From Proteobacteria bacterium UBA1844 (GTDB lineage Bacteria > Pseudomonadota > Gammaproteobacteria > Steroidobacterales > Woeseiaceae): a DNA stretch of 64,000 nt. The notes under the pieces were generated by a model. That model was not told the origin of the DNA and did not search any database. It worked only from the letters and a program-made list of their open reading frames with translations. This document shows, in pieces, positions 37,682-47,645 of this stretch (the stretch's first letter is position 1; each line of letters opens with the position of its first letter). Location: contig DDIS01000013.1 in the NCBI GenBank assembly GCA_002338615.1, positions 1-64,000 on the forward strand. The letters run 5' to 3'. The translations under genes were made by a program, and so were the position numbers.

Positions 37682-38623
37682 TCAGGCCTGACCCGATGTC
37701 AAATTGCCGACCAGTATGATACCGGCGGACACCAGCGCTTCAATCTCATGTGGTTGATTCTTCCCGCGACTGAAGCGGCTTCGTTCCGCGAATTCTGAAA
37801 CACGCGATACGACATGCAGGCTATCACTTCCCAACACGCTCGCGGCACAACTTGCCTCGCGGTGGGTGCGCGCCGGTTCGTACGGTATTTTTCCCAGTGA
37901 CTCCAGGCGTTGCAAGATCAACCGCAAGAGAAGTGATGGCCTGTCATCAAGAGCGGCGTTGCCTATATCTGCAACTGTCAATGCCTGATCGTCGACGCCC
38001 GGTCCTGCCCTCCCCGCACTCCGCCCGATTTTCAGTACACGGGCCGGCAACGAGCCCCGGGCCGCCCTGATCTCCATCACGACGACCACAACGGCCGCGG
38101 CGACCACCAGCGCGCTCAGCGACCAAAATGCAATCTCGACCGCCAGACTCGATATTTCAATATTCGATAGCCATTCGGAAAACCTGCCCGCGGTTTGGCC
38201 CGGCTTACCCGACAGCAGGTCATTAAACCAATCCACGAACATTTCCCAGAACAATTTGTTGTCGATAACCTCGGTGGCATCGCCAAGACCGAGCACTATT
38301 TCGTCCAAAGCCAGCAGGGACAATGCCTCCGCAGAAGGCCGTTGGCCGTAGTACGACTCGAAGTACCCGAGTTGGGAGAGCTGCGCAATGGAAAGCACCT
38401 CCTGCCATCCGAGTGGCAGTGTCTCTCGCCATTGGCTCGACTCAATGTCCTCTATCAGGTCGGGACAGCTGTCGCGAATCAGGATTTCACCTGGGTCGTC
38501 CCCACTGACGACTGTGGCATTGCACTTCGCAATTGCAGAAGCGAGATCCGCAACCGAACCGGTGGAATACAGACCAAGGAGTAATACACCTGCCAGTCGC
38601 ACCGCAAATCGTTGTGCGGTCAC
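37682..38623 (-). CDS. DUF4129-like membrane protein of MoxR operon
   Basis: 313 residues from GTG 38623, which overlaps the upstream stop as GTGA. An N-terminal signal or anchor (LAGVLLLGLYSTG) is followed by an extracytoplasmic domain to about 155, a membrane helix near 165-185 (LVVAAAVVVVVMEI), and a cytoplasmic part with LLRLILQRLESLGKI and YEPARTHRE near 245. That last part is the DUF4129 pattern. The longer upstream frame lies inside another gene and is rejected. It likely works with the DUF4350 and DUF58 proteins. Confidence 0.75.
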   Translation of the reverse strand: MTAQRFAVRLAGVLLLGLYSTGSVADLASAIAKCNATVVSGDDPGEILIRDSCPDLIEDIESSQWRETLPLGWQEVLSIAQLSQLGYFESYYGQRPSAEALSLLALDEIVLGLGDATEVIDNKLFWEMFVDWFNDLLSGKPGQTAGRFSEWLSNIEISSLAVEIAFWSLSALVVAAAVVVVVMEIRAARGSLPARVLKIGRSAGRAGPGVDDQALTVADIGNAALDDRPSLLLRLILQRLESLGKIPYEPARTHREASCAASVLGSDSLHVVSRVSEFAERSRFSRGKNQPHEIEALVSAGIILVGNLTSGQA

Positions 38624-39411
38624 TTCTTGCCCAGGTTCTCGATTCGTTCTGCCAGATCTACACCTTGATTGCGTAGTTTCAGGTCGTTGTAAACCTCGTA
38701 CGCAAGGCAATACATCATTGCTGATATTACGGACGTTATTATCGGGATGATAACTACGTCGCTCAGAAAATTGGGCTGCAATGCCTCGCCAGTCTCTGAT
38801 GAGGCGGCCATTATTCCGACCACGAATCCAACCGCCACGTAGAATACGGCAGCGACAATCGTCATGATTGTCAGTAAGCCCGCCGTGCGCCACCAGCTCC
38901 CTTTCACGAGTCCGTAACTATATTTGATGCTCTCGATCGGACCCTTGGTGTCGGCAGCAGCTGCATAGAACGCGAAAGCCAGCATTACGCTCAGATAAAT
39001 ACCTGGAATGATTAACAAGACAAGCCCGACAATAAGGGCAAGCATGAAAACCAGCGATGTGCCAAAGACCGCCGGGACCCGTTTCAGGCCAGCTAGCAAC
39101 GCATGGCCAAGTGGCATCGCCTCGCTCGTGGATACGGCTTGAATCCGGATGATCGCGGCGGCCATCAGTGCTGAACCGACAATCATCATGACAACGTATG
39201 CGCCAAGTATTAATGGCACGTTGATGCTCGGCACGCCGTTTTGCGCAATTTGTCCGAACATTGAAATCTGCAAAACCCACCCGAAAATTGCGCCCGCAAG
39301 TGCGCCCAGGTATGTGATTGGAACAACCTGCTTGATGGATGCCGCGAAAAGCTTGAAACCACTGTCCAGCACGCCGCCTATGGATTGCGGCTCATTCGTA
39401 CGCGTAAACAT
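38620..39411 (-). CDS. Membrane protein, glycerophosphodiesterase-membrane-domain-like (first gene of MoxR operon)
   Basis: 263 residues with about six membrane helices and a C-terminal cytoplasmic tail (GVDLAERIENLGKK). The pattern of paired helices and IKYSYGLVKGSWWRT resembles the GPDPase membrane-domain or YciC-like family. ATG 39411 is preceded by GAGGGA. It is the first of five tightly packed minus-strand genes. Function unknown; probably structural or regulatory in the complex. Confidence 0.75.
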   Translation of the reverse strand: MFTRTNEPQSIGGVLDSGFKLFAASIKQVVPITYLGALAGAIFGWVLQISMFGQIAQNGVPSINVPLILGAYVVMMIVGSALMAAAIIRIQAVSTSEAMPLGHALLAGLKRVPAVFGTSLVFMLALIVGLVLLIIPGIYLSVMLAFAFYAAAADTKGPIESIKYSYGLVKGSWWRTAGLLTIMTIVAAVFYVAVGFVVGIMAASSETGEALQPNFLSDVVIIPIITSVISAMMYCLAYEVYNDLKLRNQGVDLAERIENLGKK

Positions 39412-39896
39412 ATCCCTCGCCCCCGTAGTTTGATCGATCCTTGGACGAATTTCATAGGCTCGCGCGTCTGAAGTCACAAGGCCTGAGCTTTCCAGGTACC
39501 GGGATATTATCTAAATCTACCGACGTAGTCGCGAACGAATTGATTGGAACAGATGGGTACCGAGTGGGTATTTACTTGTATTTCGGGGATAAGCTCGGAT
39601 ACGGCGCCGTCGCGCCAAGTCCAATTCAGGTCGTTCATTATGTCAGCATAGAAACCCGGCGCGGCGGTATCAAACATTTGTGTACGGCTTCATTTCCACC
39701 CGCCCGGGCTTTGTTCAGTTTGTTTTTGGAATGGTGCAGGTACGAATTTCATGGCCTTCTGCCTTCGTGACGCGCGGAAGTCCCGCCGCCGCGCCGAACT
39801 CATGCGCGACATCGCAATTCGGCGTGCCTCGGCCTAAACTTTATAAGAACTCGACGCCCTGACTTTGACCTCAAGTCCGAGCGTTCGGCGCAAGCC
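39412..39896. other. Intergenic, 485 bp, no clear gene
   Basis: This stretch separates the start of the MoxR operon from the 3' end of the BKACE gene. A 109-codon plus-strand frame at 39441-39770 crosses it but starts without a ribosome-binding site and shows no family motif. The promoter of the MoxR operon must lie near its left end. No tRNA, repeat or terminator was recognised. Confidence 0.5.
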
Positions 39897-40850
39897 TCAA
39901 CATACGCTCGACGGCAGCCCCAGTATCGCGCGCGCCTGATTCGGCGTAGCGACTTCACGATTCAATTCCGTGCAAATGCGTACGGCCCATCTGACAGCAT
40001 CGGCATTGTCTTTGAATTGCTGGCCTCGCCGCAAGTAGAGGTTGTCTTCCAGACCGACACGAATATGTCCACCCATTATCGCTCCCATCGTAATCATTGG
40101 TAGTTGAAACGGGCCGATTCCGGAGCAAAGCCAGATCGCGCCAGGCGGAAACTCTTTCACAATTTGCAGCAGGTTTTCCGGCGTTGGATAACTGGCAGTC
40201 TGGGCACCCATAACGGTCTGAATCAGGTACGGAGGCGCGATTAACTTTTTTTCAATTAAGTTTCGAATTACCCATGCGCCCCCCGGATGGTAGATCTCAA
40301 GCTCCGGCTTTATCCCCCGCTTTTTCATTTCCGCGGCGAATTGTTCAATGATTCCGTAAGTGAACGGAATACAACAATCTATTTCACGTTCATCTCGCGG
40401 GTTCGGCAATGGGGCATCGCGTTGTTTCAAACGAAAGCGGCTCATGTCAGGTGTGAGATTCAACGATGCGATTTCCGGTTTCGCGCTCAAACTTGATATC
40501 CGCTCGGTCATTGTCATTTCCAGGTCACCGCCGGTCGTGTAATTGATGATGATATCGGGACATCGCTCACGAATCATGGCATCTAGCGACTTCCAGTGAT
40601 CGGCGACGCGCGCTCCTTGTGTCAGATCCTTCGGATTGCGGGCGTGTGCGTGAACCATTGACGCGCCAGCTTGGTAGGCATAGTAAACTGAATCAGCAAT
40701 TTGCTCCGCAGTTTCAGGGAGTGCGGGGTGGGACTCCCTGCCCTGAATGCCGCCGTTGCAAGCGACGCATACAATTGCCGGTGGAAAACCGGACCTTGTA
40801 TGCTGCATGAATTCATAACTATCCGTGTAATTCCAGGTAAGTTTAGACAT
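39897..40850 (-). CDS. BKACE-type beta-keto acid cleavage enzyme (DUF849)
   Basis: 317 residues with the (beta/alpha)8 architecture of beta-keto acid cleavage enzymes. Zinc ligands are visible as MVHAHARN (HxH) near residue 65, and the conserved glutamate is in RVGLEDNLYL near 270. The segment IEIYHPGG-like (LEIYHPGGAW) near 190 fits too. BKACE enzymes react a beta-keto acid with acetyl-CoA to form acetoacetate and a new CoA ester. It lies 34 bp after the CocE-type hydrolase in the receptor operon. With the nearby aminotransferase it suggests breakdown of a beta-amino acid; the true substrate is unknown. ATG 40850 was chosen because the upstream extension lacks family residues. Confidence 0.85.
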   Translation of the reverse strand: MSKLTWNYTDSYEFMQHTRSGFPPAIVCVACNGGIQGRESHPALPETAEQIADSVYYAYQAGASMVHAHARNPKDLTQGARVADHWKSLDAMIRERCPDIIINYTTGGDLEMTMTERISSLSAKPEIASLNLTPDMSRFRLKQRDAPLPNPRDEREIDCCIPFTYGIIEQFAAEMKKRGIKPELEIYHPGGAWVIRNLIEKKLIAPPYLIQTVMGAQTASYPTPENLLQIVKEFPPGAIWLCSGIGPFQLPMITMGAIMGGHIRVGLEDNLYLRRGQQFKDNADAVRWAVRICTELNREVATPNQARAILGLPSSVC

Positions 40851-40884
40851 CGGGCTAATTAGCTCCACCTTGTTGGCTGCGAAC

Positions 40885-42753
40885 TTACTCCGTGTACTTG
40901 TAAACGGTAACGTACGATTCCCCTGACAACCAGATTTTGTTGGTTGCCTCGATTGGAGTGTGCTCTTCGGCTGGTATGCCACCTGTATTCAGGTTTCGAG
41001 ACAAACGGGGGAAATTACTACTGGAAATGTGTAGACGCATGCGGTGGCCGGGCTTCAGATAGTACGCAATAGACCGCATGTCAATGGAAGCGCGATAGCG
41101 TACTTCTGGCGTCATCAATACCGGGTTCGGAAAACTGCCACGGTAGCGCATGCGGAGCGCACCTTCCTGGATATTCAATGTTGAGCCATCCGGACTCACA
41201 TCAACCAGCTTTGCAGTGAAGTCAGTATCGACCGCACTGGACGAGACCAACAATTCCGTACGGAGGGGCCCGACGATTCGGTAGCCCTGCGGAAAAGGCT
41301 CTGACGTGTAAATCAGGACGTCGTCGCGCTTTTCAACGTCTGATTGATCCACATGCCCGGGTACGTCGTTCGGGTTCCCTGTACAGCACACCGGGCCGCC
41401 CTTGCTGGGTACGGGGTTCAGCGGATCGTAACGAAATTCATCGTACTGTCGATTTGCGCTTCCCGTCCCAACTCCGACTGTCCGCGACAGAGTACCGTCT
41501 CCGTTAATACTGTTCGCGCCTGACTGGCTACCCAGGACCCACTGTTGATTAACAGATCGGCGAGGCGGCCATTGCTCAGACTCGATCCAGCGGTTTTCTG
41601 CCAGCACAAAGAATCGAAAATTGGGGAGTTCTGGTGGCGTGGTCGATGCCTGTTTCAACCAGTAGTCAAACCATGCAAGATAAAGCTCATCATAAGAGAG
41701 GCCATCATAAGGTTGGCTGTCGTTGGAAACTTCAAGGTTCCCGATACGGTAGGCAATGTTCTTGGTATTCAAGTCACAGTGATTCCCCGGTGCAACGATT
41801 ACCGGATGAATCGGTTCAATCCCGCGCTTCCTTGCCGATCGCTTTGACATTTCCGCAATGGCGAATGTGCCTGCCAGGGTCTGGTCTTCCCAGGTATTGA
41901 TAGCCAGAGTCGGTATTGCCGACCCGTCATCGTCAGTGAGGTAGCCAAGACGATCCCACCAGGGATCGCCGAGTGGGCGGGATACGAAGTCCTCGTAGTC
42001 GGTAAGATCATCACGTTGTTGCCGTACCAGGCCGACTATCGGGAGACCGTCCAAAGCAGCCGGCGTCAGTTGCGAAGGCCCCACTTTCGGGCCGGGAGAC
42101 TTCTGGCCCGAGACCGTAAACCAGCCCACTGCCGACGCGAGATTCAGCACACCGCCCTCGTAGATACCGAAATAATCGTAGCGTCCCGCAGCAGAGCCGA
42201 TGCTGCCGCCCGCGCCCATCGTTATCATTGCAACGTGCCTTGGATCCTCGGCCTTTGCTAGCATGTGCTGGGATTCGCCGAGGGCCGAGCAACCAAAGGT
42301 TCCGACACGACCGTTAGACCACGGTTGGGCGACGATCCACGCGAGCGTATCTTCCCCGTCCTCAACAGTCTTGTTGTACGGAGCAAAACGTCCCTCAGAC
42401 GCAAAGCGCCCGCGCATGTCTTGTACTAATACAGCATAACCATTGGCGGCAAATAAGTCCGCCGCTTCGCGAGCCCGCCAATATACATTTTTGTCGTACG
42501 GCAACCTCACGAGAACCGTGCCAAGTGGGTCATGAATAGTGCGCGGCAAATACAGATTGGCGGAAAGATGAACTCCATCTCGCATTTTAATGCGGCTATC
42601 GTGATTGATCACATAACCACCACGAATACCGTCCAAGCCGTCGCGAATAACGTATCGAAGGTTTGTAGCCGCGTTGCTACTTGCCAACCACAGCCCAATC
42701 AGCACGAACGAGGCTACGCCGACAAGCAACGACAAACGACAGAGCCTACTCAT
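40885..42753 (-). CDS. CocE/NonD-family alpha/beta hydrolase (X-Pro dipeptidyl-peptidase-like), secreted
   Basis: 622 residues. An N-terminal membrane or signal helix is followed by an alpha/beta-hydrolase domain with the nucleophile in GTFGCSALGESQ near 155. Then comes the C-terminal jelly-roll domain typical of S15/CocE esterases and amidases (PLRTELLVSSSAVDTDF, RGSFPNP). The catalytic acid and histidine can be placed only roughly; NHCDLN near 330 is a likely histidine. It follows the TonB receptor by 10 bp and precedes BKACE. Probably it cleaves an ester or amide in the periplasm before uptake. Confidence 0.85.
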   Translation of the reverse strand: MSRLCRLSLLVGVASFVLIGLWLASSNAATNLRYVIRDGLDGIRGGYVINHDSRIKMRDGVHLSANLYLPRTIHDPLGTVLVRLPYDKNVYWRAREAADLFAANGYAVLVQDMRGRFASEGRFAPYNKTVEDGEDTLAWIVAQPWSNGRVGTFGCSALGESQHMLAKAEDPRHVAMITMGAGGSIGSAAGRYDYFGIYEGGVLNLASAVGWFTVSGQKSPGPKVGPSQLTPAALDGLPIVGLVRQQRDDLTDYEDFVSRPLGDPWWDRLGYLTDDDGSAIPTLAINTWEDQTLAGTFAIAEMSKRSARKRGIEPIHPVIVAPGNHCDLNTKNIAYRIGNLEVSNDSQPYDGLSYDELYLAWFDYWLKQASTTPPELPNFRFFVLAENRWIESEQWPPRRSVNQQWVLGSQSGANSINGDGTLSRTVGVGTGSANRQYDEFRYDPLNPVPSKGGPVCCTGNPNDVPGHVDQSDVEKRDDVLIYTSEPFPQGYRIVGPLRTELLVSSSAVDTDFTAKLVDVSPDGSTLNIQEGALRMRYRGSFPNPVLMTPEVRYRASIDMRSIAYYLKPGHRMRLHISSSNFPRLSRNLNTGGIPAEEHTPIEATNKIWLSGESYVTVYKYTE

Positions 42754-42763
42754 CACTTTATAC

Positions 42764-45118
42764 TTACCGGAACCAGGCGATGACCTCGATTCCAACGGTC
42801 CGGGGCTGATTGATCAGGTAGCGGTAACGGGCTGGCCGTCCGCCTGATGCAGGTAAATTGCCCGCTTCAGGCTTCCAATCGCCGTAGTTCGCGCGTTCAT
42901 CTGTAAGGTTATTTGCAAAGATACTGAAGCGCCAGATTTTCAGGTCCAAACCCGCGCGGAGATCCAGCAAACTATACGAATCCCTCGACAGCCCATCAAC
43001 GGCCTCATTCGCATAACTGATACTGTCTCCCGTGTACGTCAGGCGGCCCCGCACGAACCCGTCGCCAAATGCGGTTGGCCAGGTAAATTCGCCGGATAGA
43101 GAACCTGTCCACGTTGGTACGCCGGATAGTTCCTGGCCGACAACTGCCGTTGGGCTCGACCCTACGTCTGTAACTTCGGAATCGGTATAACCGAGTCCTG
43201 CCACCAGCTCCAGTTGGTCATTCGGCAGATAGTTGATCTCTACTTCACCACCACGAATTTCGGCAGCGCCTGAATTTACAGTGACATTATAACCACCACA
43301 CTGGCCACCAATATTGGTTACCTGCTGAATGTTATTCCAGTCTGTGTAGAAAACGGCGGCGCGCGTACTGAGTCGATTGCCTTTCCACGAACCTTTGGTG
43401 CCGATCTCGTACGTCCACAAGTCGTCACTTTCAAACGGAATTGGTACGCCCACGGGCAATCCGAGCTCGATAAGCTGTGCTTCACAGGTTGGCGGTAACG
43501 CACCTGTTGACCCACCAGTTCGGAAGCCCTTCGCGGCGCTCGCATAAACGTTGCTTTGCTCACTCACTTGAAACTGGGCAGTAAACCGAGGCGTGGTAGC
43601 GTCCTCTTGCGCCGAACCGGTCGCATTCGTCACGCCAGCATTGAGCCAACCGACTGTACGATTAAAGAAGTAAGTCTCAAGGTCCGCGTAGCGCACGCCA
43701 CCAGTCACAGTCAGCGCGTCCGTAACCTTGTAGGTCAGGTCTGCAAAGTAGGCGGTCTCGTCATTCCCGGCGCCCGAATTCTGCAGATAGGTGAGGTCAG
43801 AACCCAAGGCCCCGCCGGATATTTCATTTATTCCACTAGATATTAACTGCAGATCGTAGGTACGATCCGACTCCTGTTTGTAGACGCCCAAGATCATCTG
43901 GAATGGGCCGTTAAAAGCCGATGAAAAACGCAGCTCGCTGGTATTGGTGTCGGTATCGAACCAAGCGTAGGTTGGCGTCGGACTATAGATTGAGATCGTG
44001 GGGCCAAAAAATGACGAGTAGAATGCCGTTACATCCGTACCGTCGTCAAGATCGAGAGAGTCGCGTTCAAACTGACTGGTTGAGAATACAATAGAACCGA
44101 ACGATAAATCGTATCGGCCAGTTAAGGCGACGAAAGTCCAGTCTTCGTCCATACCTTCGGCGACATCAAGCGGTCTTTCCTGAATAAGATTGTCGATATC
44201 GAAATCGGCCAGAGGCAAGCCGTTCGACTTCATTTGTTGAGTCATCGCCAACAGGCTGATCGATAAACCGTCGATTGCCTTCGGCTCAATCCGAAGCGTC
44301 CCGGTGACCCCAGAAATGCGCTCATCAGCAACGTTTTCGACGTCGCCAGGCCCAACGTTGACTGGAAGCGCTGTGTCCTCCCAGGTCTGAACCCCGAAAC
44401 GTCGCGTAAAAATACCAGGTGTGTAGCTGCCGTATGCGGACAATCGAACCGCCGCCTGGTTGTCCAGGAACGGCAAATTTGCAGATACCGCCGAAGAGTA
44501 TCCTGCACCTCCATCTTTGGTCGAGTTTCCCTCGATCGAAACTTTGGCATTGAAGTCATTGAGATTTGGCTGGCGCGTGATCAAACGTACGGTCCCACCC
44601 AGCGAGGAGGAGCCGAAAAGAGTTCCCTGCGGGCCGCGCAATACCTCGATCCGCTCCAGCTCGAAAACCCTAGGGTCCAGCGACAAGGGTAGCGGCGTAT
44701 CGTCTATGTAGTAACTAGTGGCGTTATCGCCAGCTACCCCTCTCAGTGTGATTCCTCTCGCATTCACGACTCCGAATCCGTTGCCGGTTCCGCCGGCGCC
44801 AGCGCCCATACCAAACGCAAGATTGGGAATCGAATTCGCGACGTCATAGAAACTCTTGTCACCAAAGTCCACGATCTGCTGACCAGAGATTGCGGTAATA
44901 CTGATTGGAATATCGTTGATACGCTGCTCGCGCCGCTGTGCTGTGACAGTGATTTCTTCCAGAGTTCCGGTCGCAGAATTGCTGTCTGAAACCTGCGCGA
45001 GAACTTGCCCAGAGAACGCAATACAACTTAGTGCTGAGCAAAGAATAACTAGTGATTCACCAATAAAATGGTCGATCGAGAACGACCTCGTGCCGGTTTT
45101 TAAATCGTCCTTAGTCAT
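42764..45118 (-). CDS. TonB-dependent outer-membrane receptor
   Basis: 784 residues. The signal peptide ends at VLAQ, with LEEITVTAQRREQ as the TonB-box region. The plug has IEVLRGPQGTLFGSSSLGG near 150 and the barrel ends VIAWFR with a near-terminal aromatic. ATG 45118 has GGAGGAG at the correct distance. It heads the minus-strand operon with the hydrolase and BKACE, and diverges from the flavoenzyme gene across a 240-bp region that contains a GntR-type site. Ligand unknown, likely an amino compound or conjugate. Confidence 0.92.
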   Translation of the reverse strand: MTKDDLKTGTRSFSIDHFIGESLVILCSALSCIAFSGQVLAQVSDSNSATGTLEEITVTAQRREQRINDIPISITAISGQQIVDFGDKSFYDVANSIPNLAFGMGAGAGGTGNGFGVVNARGITLRGVAGDNATSYYIDDTPLPLSLDPRVFELERIEVLRGPQGTLFGSSSLGGTVRLITRQPNLNDFNAKVSIEGNSTKDGGAGYSSAVSANLPFLDNQAAVRLSAYGSYTPGIFTRRFGVQTWEDTALPVNVGPGDVENVADERISGVTGTLRIEPKAIDGLSISLLAMTQQMKSNGLPLADFDIDNLIQERPLDVAEGMDEDWTFVALTGRYDLSFGSIVFSTSQFERDSLDLDDGTDVTAFYSSFFGPTISIYSPTPTYAWFDTDTNTSELRFSSAFNGPFQMILGVYKQESDRTYDLQLISSGINEISGGALGSDLTYLQNSGAGNDETAYFADLTYKVTDALTVTGGVRYADLETYFFNRTVGWLNAGVTNATGSAQEDATTPRFTAQFQVSEQSNVYASAAKGFRTGGSTGALPPTCEAQLIELGLPVGVPIPFESDDLWTYEIGTKGSWKGNRLSTRAAVFYTDWNNIQQVTNIGGQCGGYNVTVNSGAAEIRGGEVEINYLPNDQLELVAGLGYTDSEVTDVGSSPTAVVGQELSGVPTWTGSLSGEFTWPTAFGDGFVRGRLTYTGDSISYANEAVDGLSRDSYSLLDLRAGLDLKIWRFSIFANNLTDERANYGDWKPEAGNLPASGGRPARYRYLINQPRTVGIEVIAWFR

Positions 45119-45275
45119 GATTCTCTCCTCCCGAACAAGTAAATAGCGGCTGTGATCATTTCTTGCCGCTGCGGCGTCAAGGTTAGCCCGCGGATCCCTG
45201 GTCCAGGATCCTAAACGACGTGAACTCCCCGACGAAAGTGGACTTGCGACCCAAGTGAGACGTCGCAACCAAGGC

Positions 45276-45306
45276 TTGACATCCGTGATCTTAGATCTCA
45301 GTCTAT
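45276..45306 (+). promoter_or_regulatory. Promoter with overlapping GntR-type operator (site 1)
   Basis: TTGACA at 45276-45281 could be a -35 box, with a weak -10 near 45300-45306. Between them GATCTTAGATCTCAGT at 45287-45302 is the reverse complement of ACTGAGATCTAAGATC, which matches 15 of 16 bases in site 2 at 49880. Overlap with the promoter suggests repression by the GntR protein encoded at 49074. Confidence 0.55.
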
Positions 45307-45360
45307 CGGCCTGTCAATAGCGGACTGTAATGCTGCACCTAAGCAAAGAGGGGCAAGAAC

Positions 45361-47625
45361 ATCAGCAAGCAACAGTGGAAATCAAGCGCGACGGCGGTGG
45401 TCATTGGCGGCGGCATCGCGGGTTGCAGCACTGCCTATCACCTCGCCAAGATGGGCATTCGTGATGTCATTCTCGTGGAACGCGCAACACTGAGCTCCGG
45501 TACGACCTGGCATTCTGCAGGCAATATGGAAACATATCGTGACGATGCACTGGCGTTCGAGATGGTTCGGTACGCTGTAGATTCCTTCCCGATTCTGGAG
45601 CAGGAAACCGGGCTCTCGGTAGGGTGGCGGCGGACCGGTCGCGTTATGTATACGGATCGCGAGGACCGTCTGCAAGTTTTCCAGGCGCTGCCTGAACTGG
45701 GCAGATTACGTGGTATTGAGCTTCAGTCGCTGAGCCCCTCCGAAGTCCACGCAAGGCTACCGATCATTGAAGCTGAAGGTCTCACGGGCGGATTGTGGGT
45801 ACCGGGAGATGGCCGGGTAAACCCAACGGATCTTGTCATGGCCTATGCTCGCGCAGCACGACACATGGGTGTCACAATTGTTCAGGAAACCTCAGTAAGC
45901 GAGATCAATTCAGCGAACGGCAGCATTACGGGAATCGAAACTACCGCAGGCATGATAGAAACCGACACCGTCATAGTGGCCGCCGGCCTCTGGTCAAACG
46001 AACTTACTGAAACCTGTGGCATTCGCCTCCCACTATATGCGTTAGAGCATCTGTATCTGATCACCGAGCCCGTTGCGGGGCTCGACCGCAATCTTCCAAT
46101 GTTCCTTTCCTATGACGATCAACTCTATGGGCGAGAGGAGGTCGGCGGCCTCATAATTGGCTGTCTGGACAGCGACGCTATCCCGATTTCGTCGAAGAAG
46201 CTCGGACAGGATTTTGCATTCTCGCTGCTGGACGAGCGTTGGGACCAGTTTGAACCCTACATGCTGACTGCAATGAAGCGATTTCCGGTTCTGGAGCATG
46301 CGGGCATCAAGATGCTACTGAACGGGCCCGAGAGCTTCACACCCGATGACAAAATGTTGTTAGGGCCTGTACCCAAAGTTTCCGGTCTCTACGTCCTGGC
46401 TGCGATGAACTCAAACGGTATCGCCCTGTCACCGGCAGCCGGGCGGTATATCGCCGAGTGGGTTTCCAATGGCGCACCGGGTACCGACGTTTCGACGATT
46501 GATATTCGCCGATTCCACGAAAGCCAGGCCACAGAAGAGTACATCGAGAATCGTGTGACGGAAGTAGCTGGCTTCGCGTGCGCGATGCCGCGTGAAGAAT
46601 ATGACTACCAGACCTCCCGCGATATTCGAAAATCGCCACTTCACGAGACACTTAGAACTTCCGGTGCGTATTTTAAGTCGGTATGCGGCTGGGAACGTCC
46701 ACACTGGTTTACGACCGCCGAAAAGGACAATCACTGGCTCGATATAGTTGACGAAGAATGGCGGACAACGGAACACGGCAACTTAGCGATTGACCGATCA
46801 AGCGATGTGAAAATCGGCCTCTATGGGGATGCCTGTACCCACTGGCTGCTTGAACGTTGTGTCACTTTCGATGCTGATACATCGGCACAGCTGCAGACTG
46901 TCATATTGGTAGATAAAGCTCACCGCCCACAATCGATGGCCCACGCAGTCCGACTTGATGACGGCTGGCTGCTCATTGCTGGACCAGAACAGGAGACAAG
47001 ACTCAAGGAATTTCTACGGCGAAACCCTCCCCCACATAATCAGAAAAAGATTGATTATACGACTACTCATGGCTGCCTTGAGATCGTAGGAAAGAACCGT
47101 CATGGCTTGGGCGGCACGGTTAGCAATGTGATGAGCGTCGTTGCCGATGAGGATCTGGGAGCCATTTTCATTGTTGCACCGACCGACGCTATGATTGGGA
47201 TCTGGAATCAGGTCACGAAGCAACCGGGTATACCAGTACGTCCCGGCGGGTTTCTTGCGCGAGAGGCACTTAGAATTCGAGCGGGCTTGCCGACGTTTCC
47301 AGACGATATAGATCCGTTCACACCGTTACAGTTTTTCTCCCCGGCATCGAACGTTCCTTTCAGGCTCGGCGGTAAACTCGCCACGGAACCGCATAAGAGA
47401 ATGGTCCGTTGCTCCAGTCCCTGGCCGCTAGCGGGCCGAAGTAGCGGTGCGGCAGTAATCTCCGACGAACGTGTGGTTGGTAAAGTGACTTCAGCAATGC
47501 GATTGCCTTCGTGGCAATCTGCGATTGCACTTGTAAGAATACACGCCGACGTTGAAAAGACTGCATCACTGACCTTGCTTGCAGAAGGCCAACAATGGCC
47601 GCTGCATCAAGGTACGGCTGAGTAG
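45361..47625 (+). CDS. FAD-dependent oxidoreductase with C-terminal GcvT-like domain (dimethylglycine/sarcosine dehydrogenase-like)
   Basis: About 754 residues. The N-terminal FAD fold is AVVIGGGIAGCSTAYHLAK. The histidine in SSGTTWHSAG near 50 matches the site where dimethylglycine and sarcosine dehydrogenases bind FAD covalently. A GcvT-like folate region begins near SPLHETLRTSGAYFKS (about 430) with GWERPHWF. Such enzymes oxidise N-methyl or secondary amines. No canonical start lies between the in-frame stop at 45340 and GTG 45397, which would cut off the first FAD strand. ATC at 45361 has GAGGGG seven bases upstream and gives a normal N-terminus, so it is used here. The APC permease follows by 20 bp. 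Confidence 0.83.
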   Translation: MSKQQWKSSATAVVIGGGIAGCSTAYHLAKMGIRDVILVERATLSSGTTWHSAGNMETYRDDALAFEMVRYAVDSFPILEQETGLSVGWRRTGRVMYTDREDRLQVFQALPELGRLRGIELQSLSPSEVHARLPIIEAEGLTGGLWVPGDGRVNPTDLVMAYARAARHMGVTIVQETSVSEINSANGSITGIETTAGMIETDTVIVAAGLWSNELTETCGIRLPLYALEHLYLITEPVAGLDRNLPMFLSYDDQLYGREEVGGLIIGCLDSDAIPISSKKLGQDFAFSLLDERWDQFEPYMLTAMKRFPVLEHAGIKMLLNGPESFTPDDKMLLGPVPKVSGLYVLAAMNSNGIALSPAAGRYIAEWVSNGAPGTDVSTIDIRRFHESQATEEYIENRVTEVAGFACAMPREEYDYQTSRDIRKSPLHETLRTSGAYFKSVCGWERPHWFTTAEKDNHWLDIVDEEWRTTEHGNLAIDRSSDVKIGLYGDACTHWLLERCVTFDADTSAQLQTVILVDKAHRPQSMAHAVRLDDGWLLIAGPEQETRLKEFLRRNPPPHNQKKIDYTTTHGCLEIVGKNRHGLGGTVSNVMSVVADEDLGAIFIVAPTDAMIGIWNQVTKQPGIPVRPGGFLAREALRIRAGLPTFPDDIDPFTPLQFFSPASNVPFRLGGKLATEPHKRMVRCSSPWPLAGRSSGAAVISDERVVGKVTSAMRLPSWQSAIALVRIHADVEKTASLTLLAEGQQWPLHQGTAE

Positions 47626-47645
47626 TCACCAGGAGGGCTCGATTT

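Noticed and set aside
39441..39770. A 109-codon plus-strand frame in the gap before the BKACE gene
   Set aside because: No ribosome-binding site, no recognisable motif and no partner gene.
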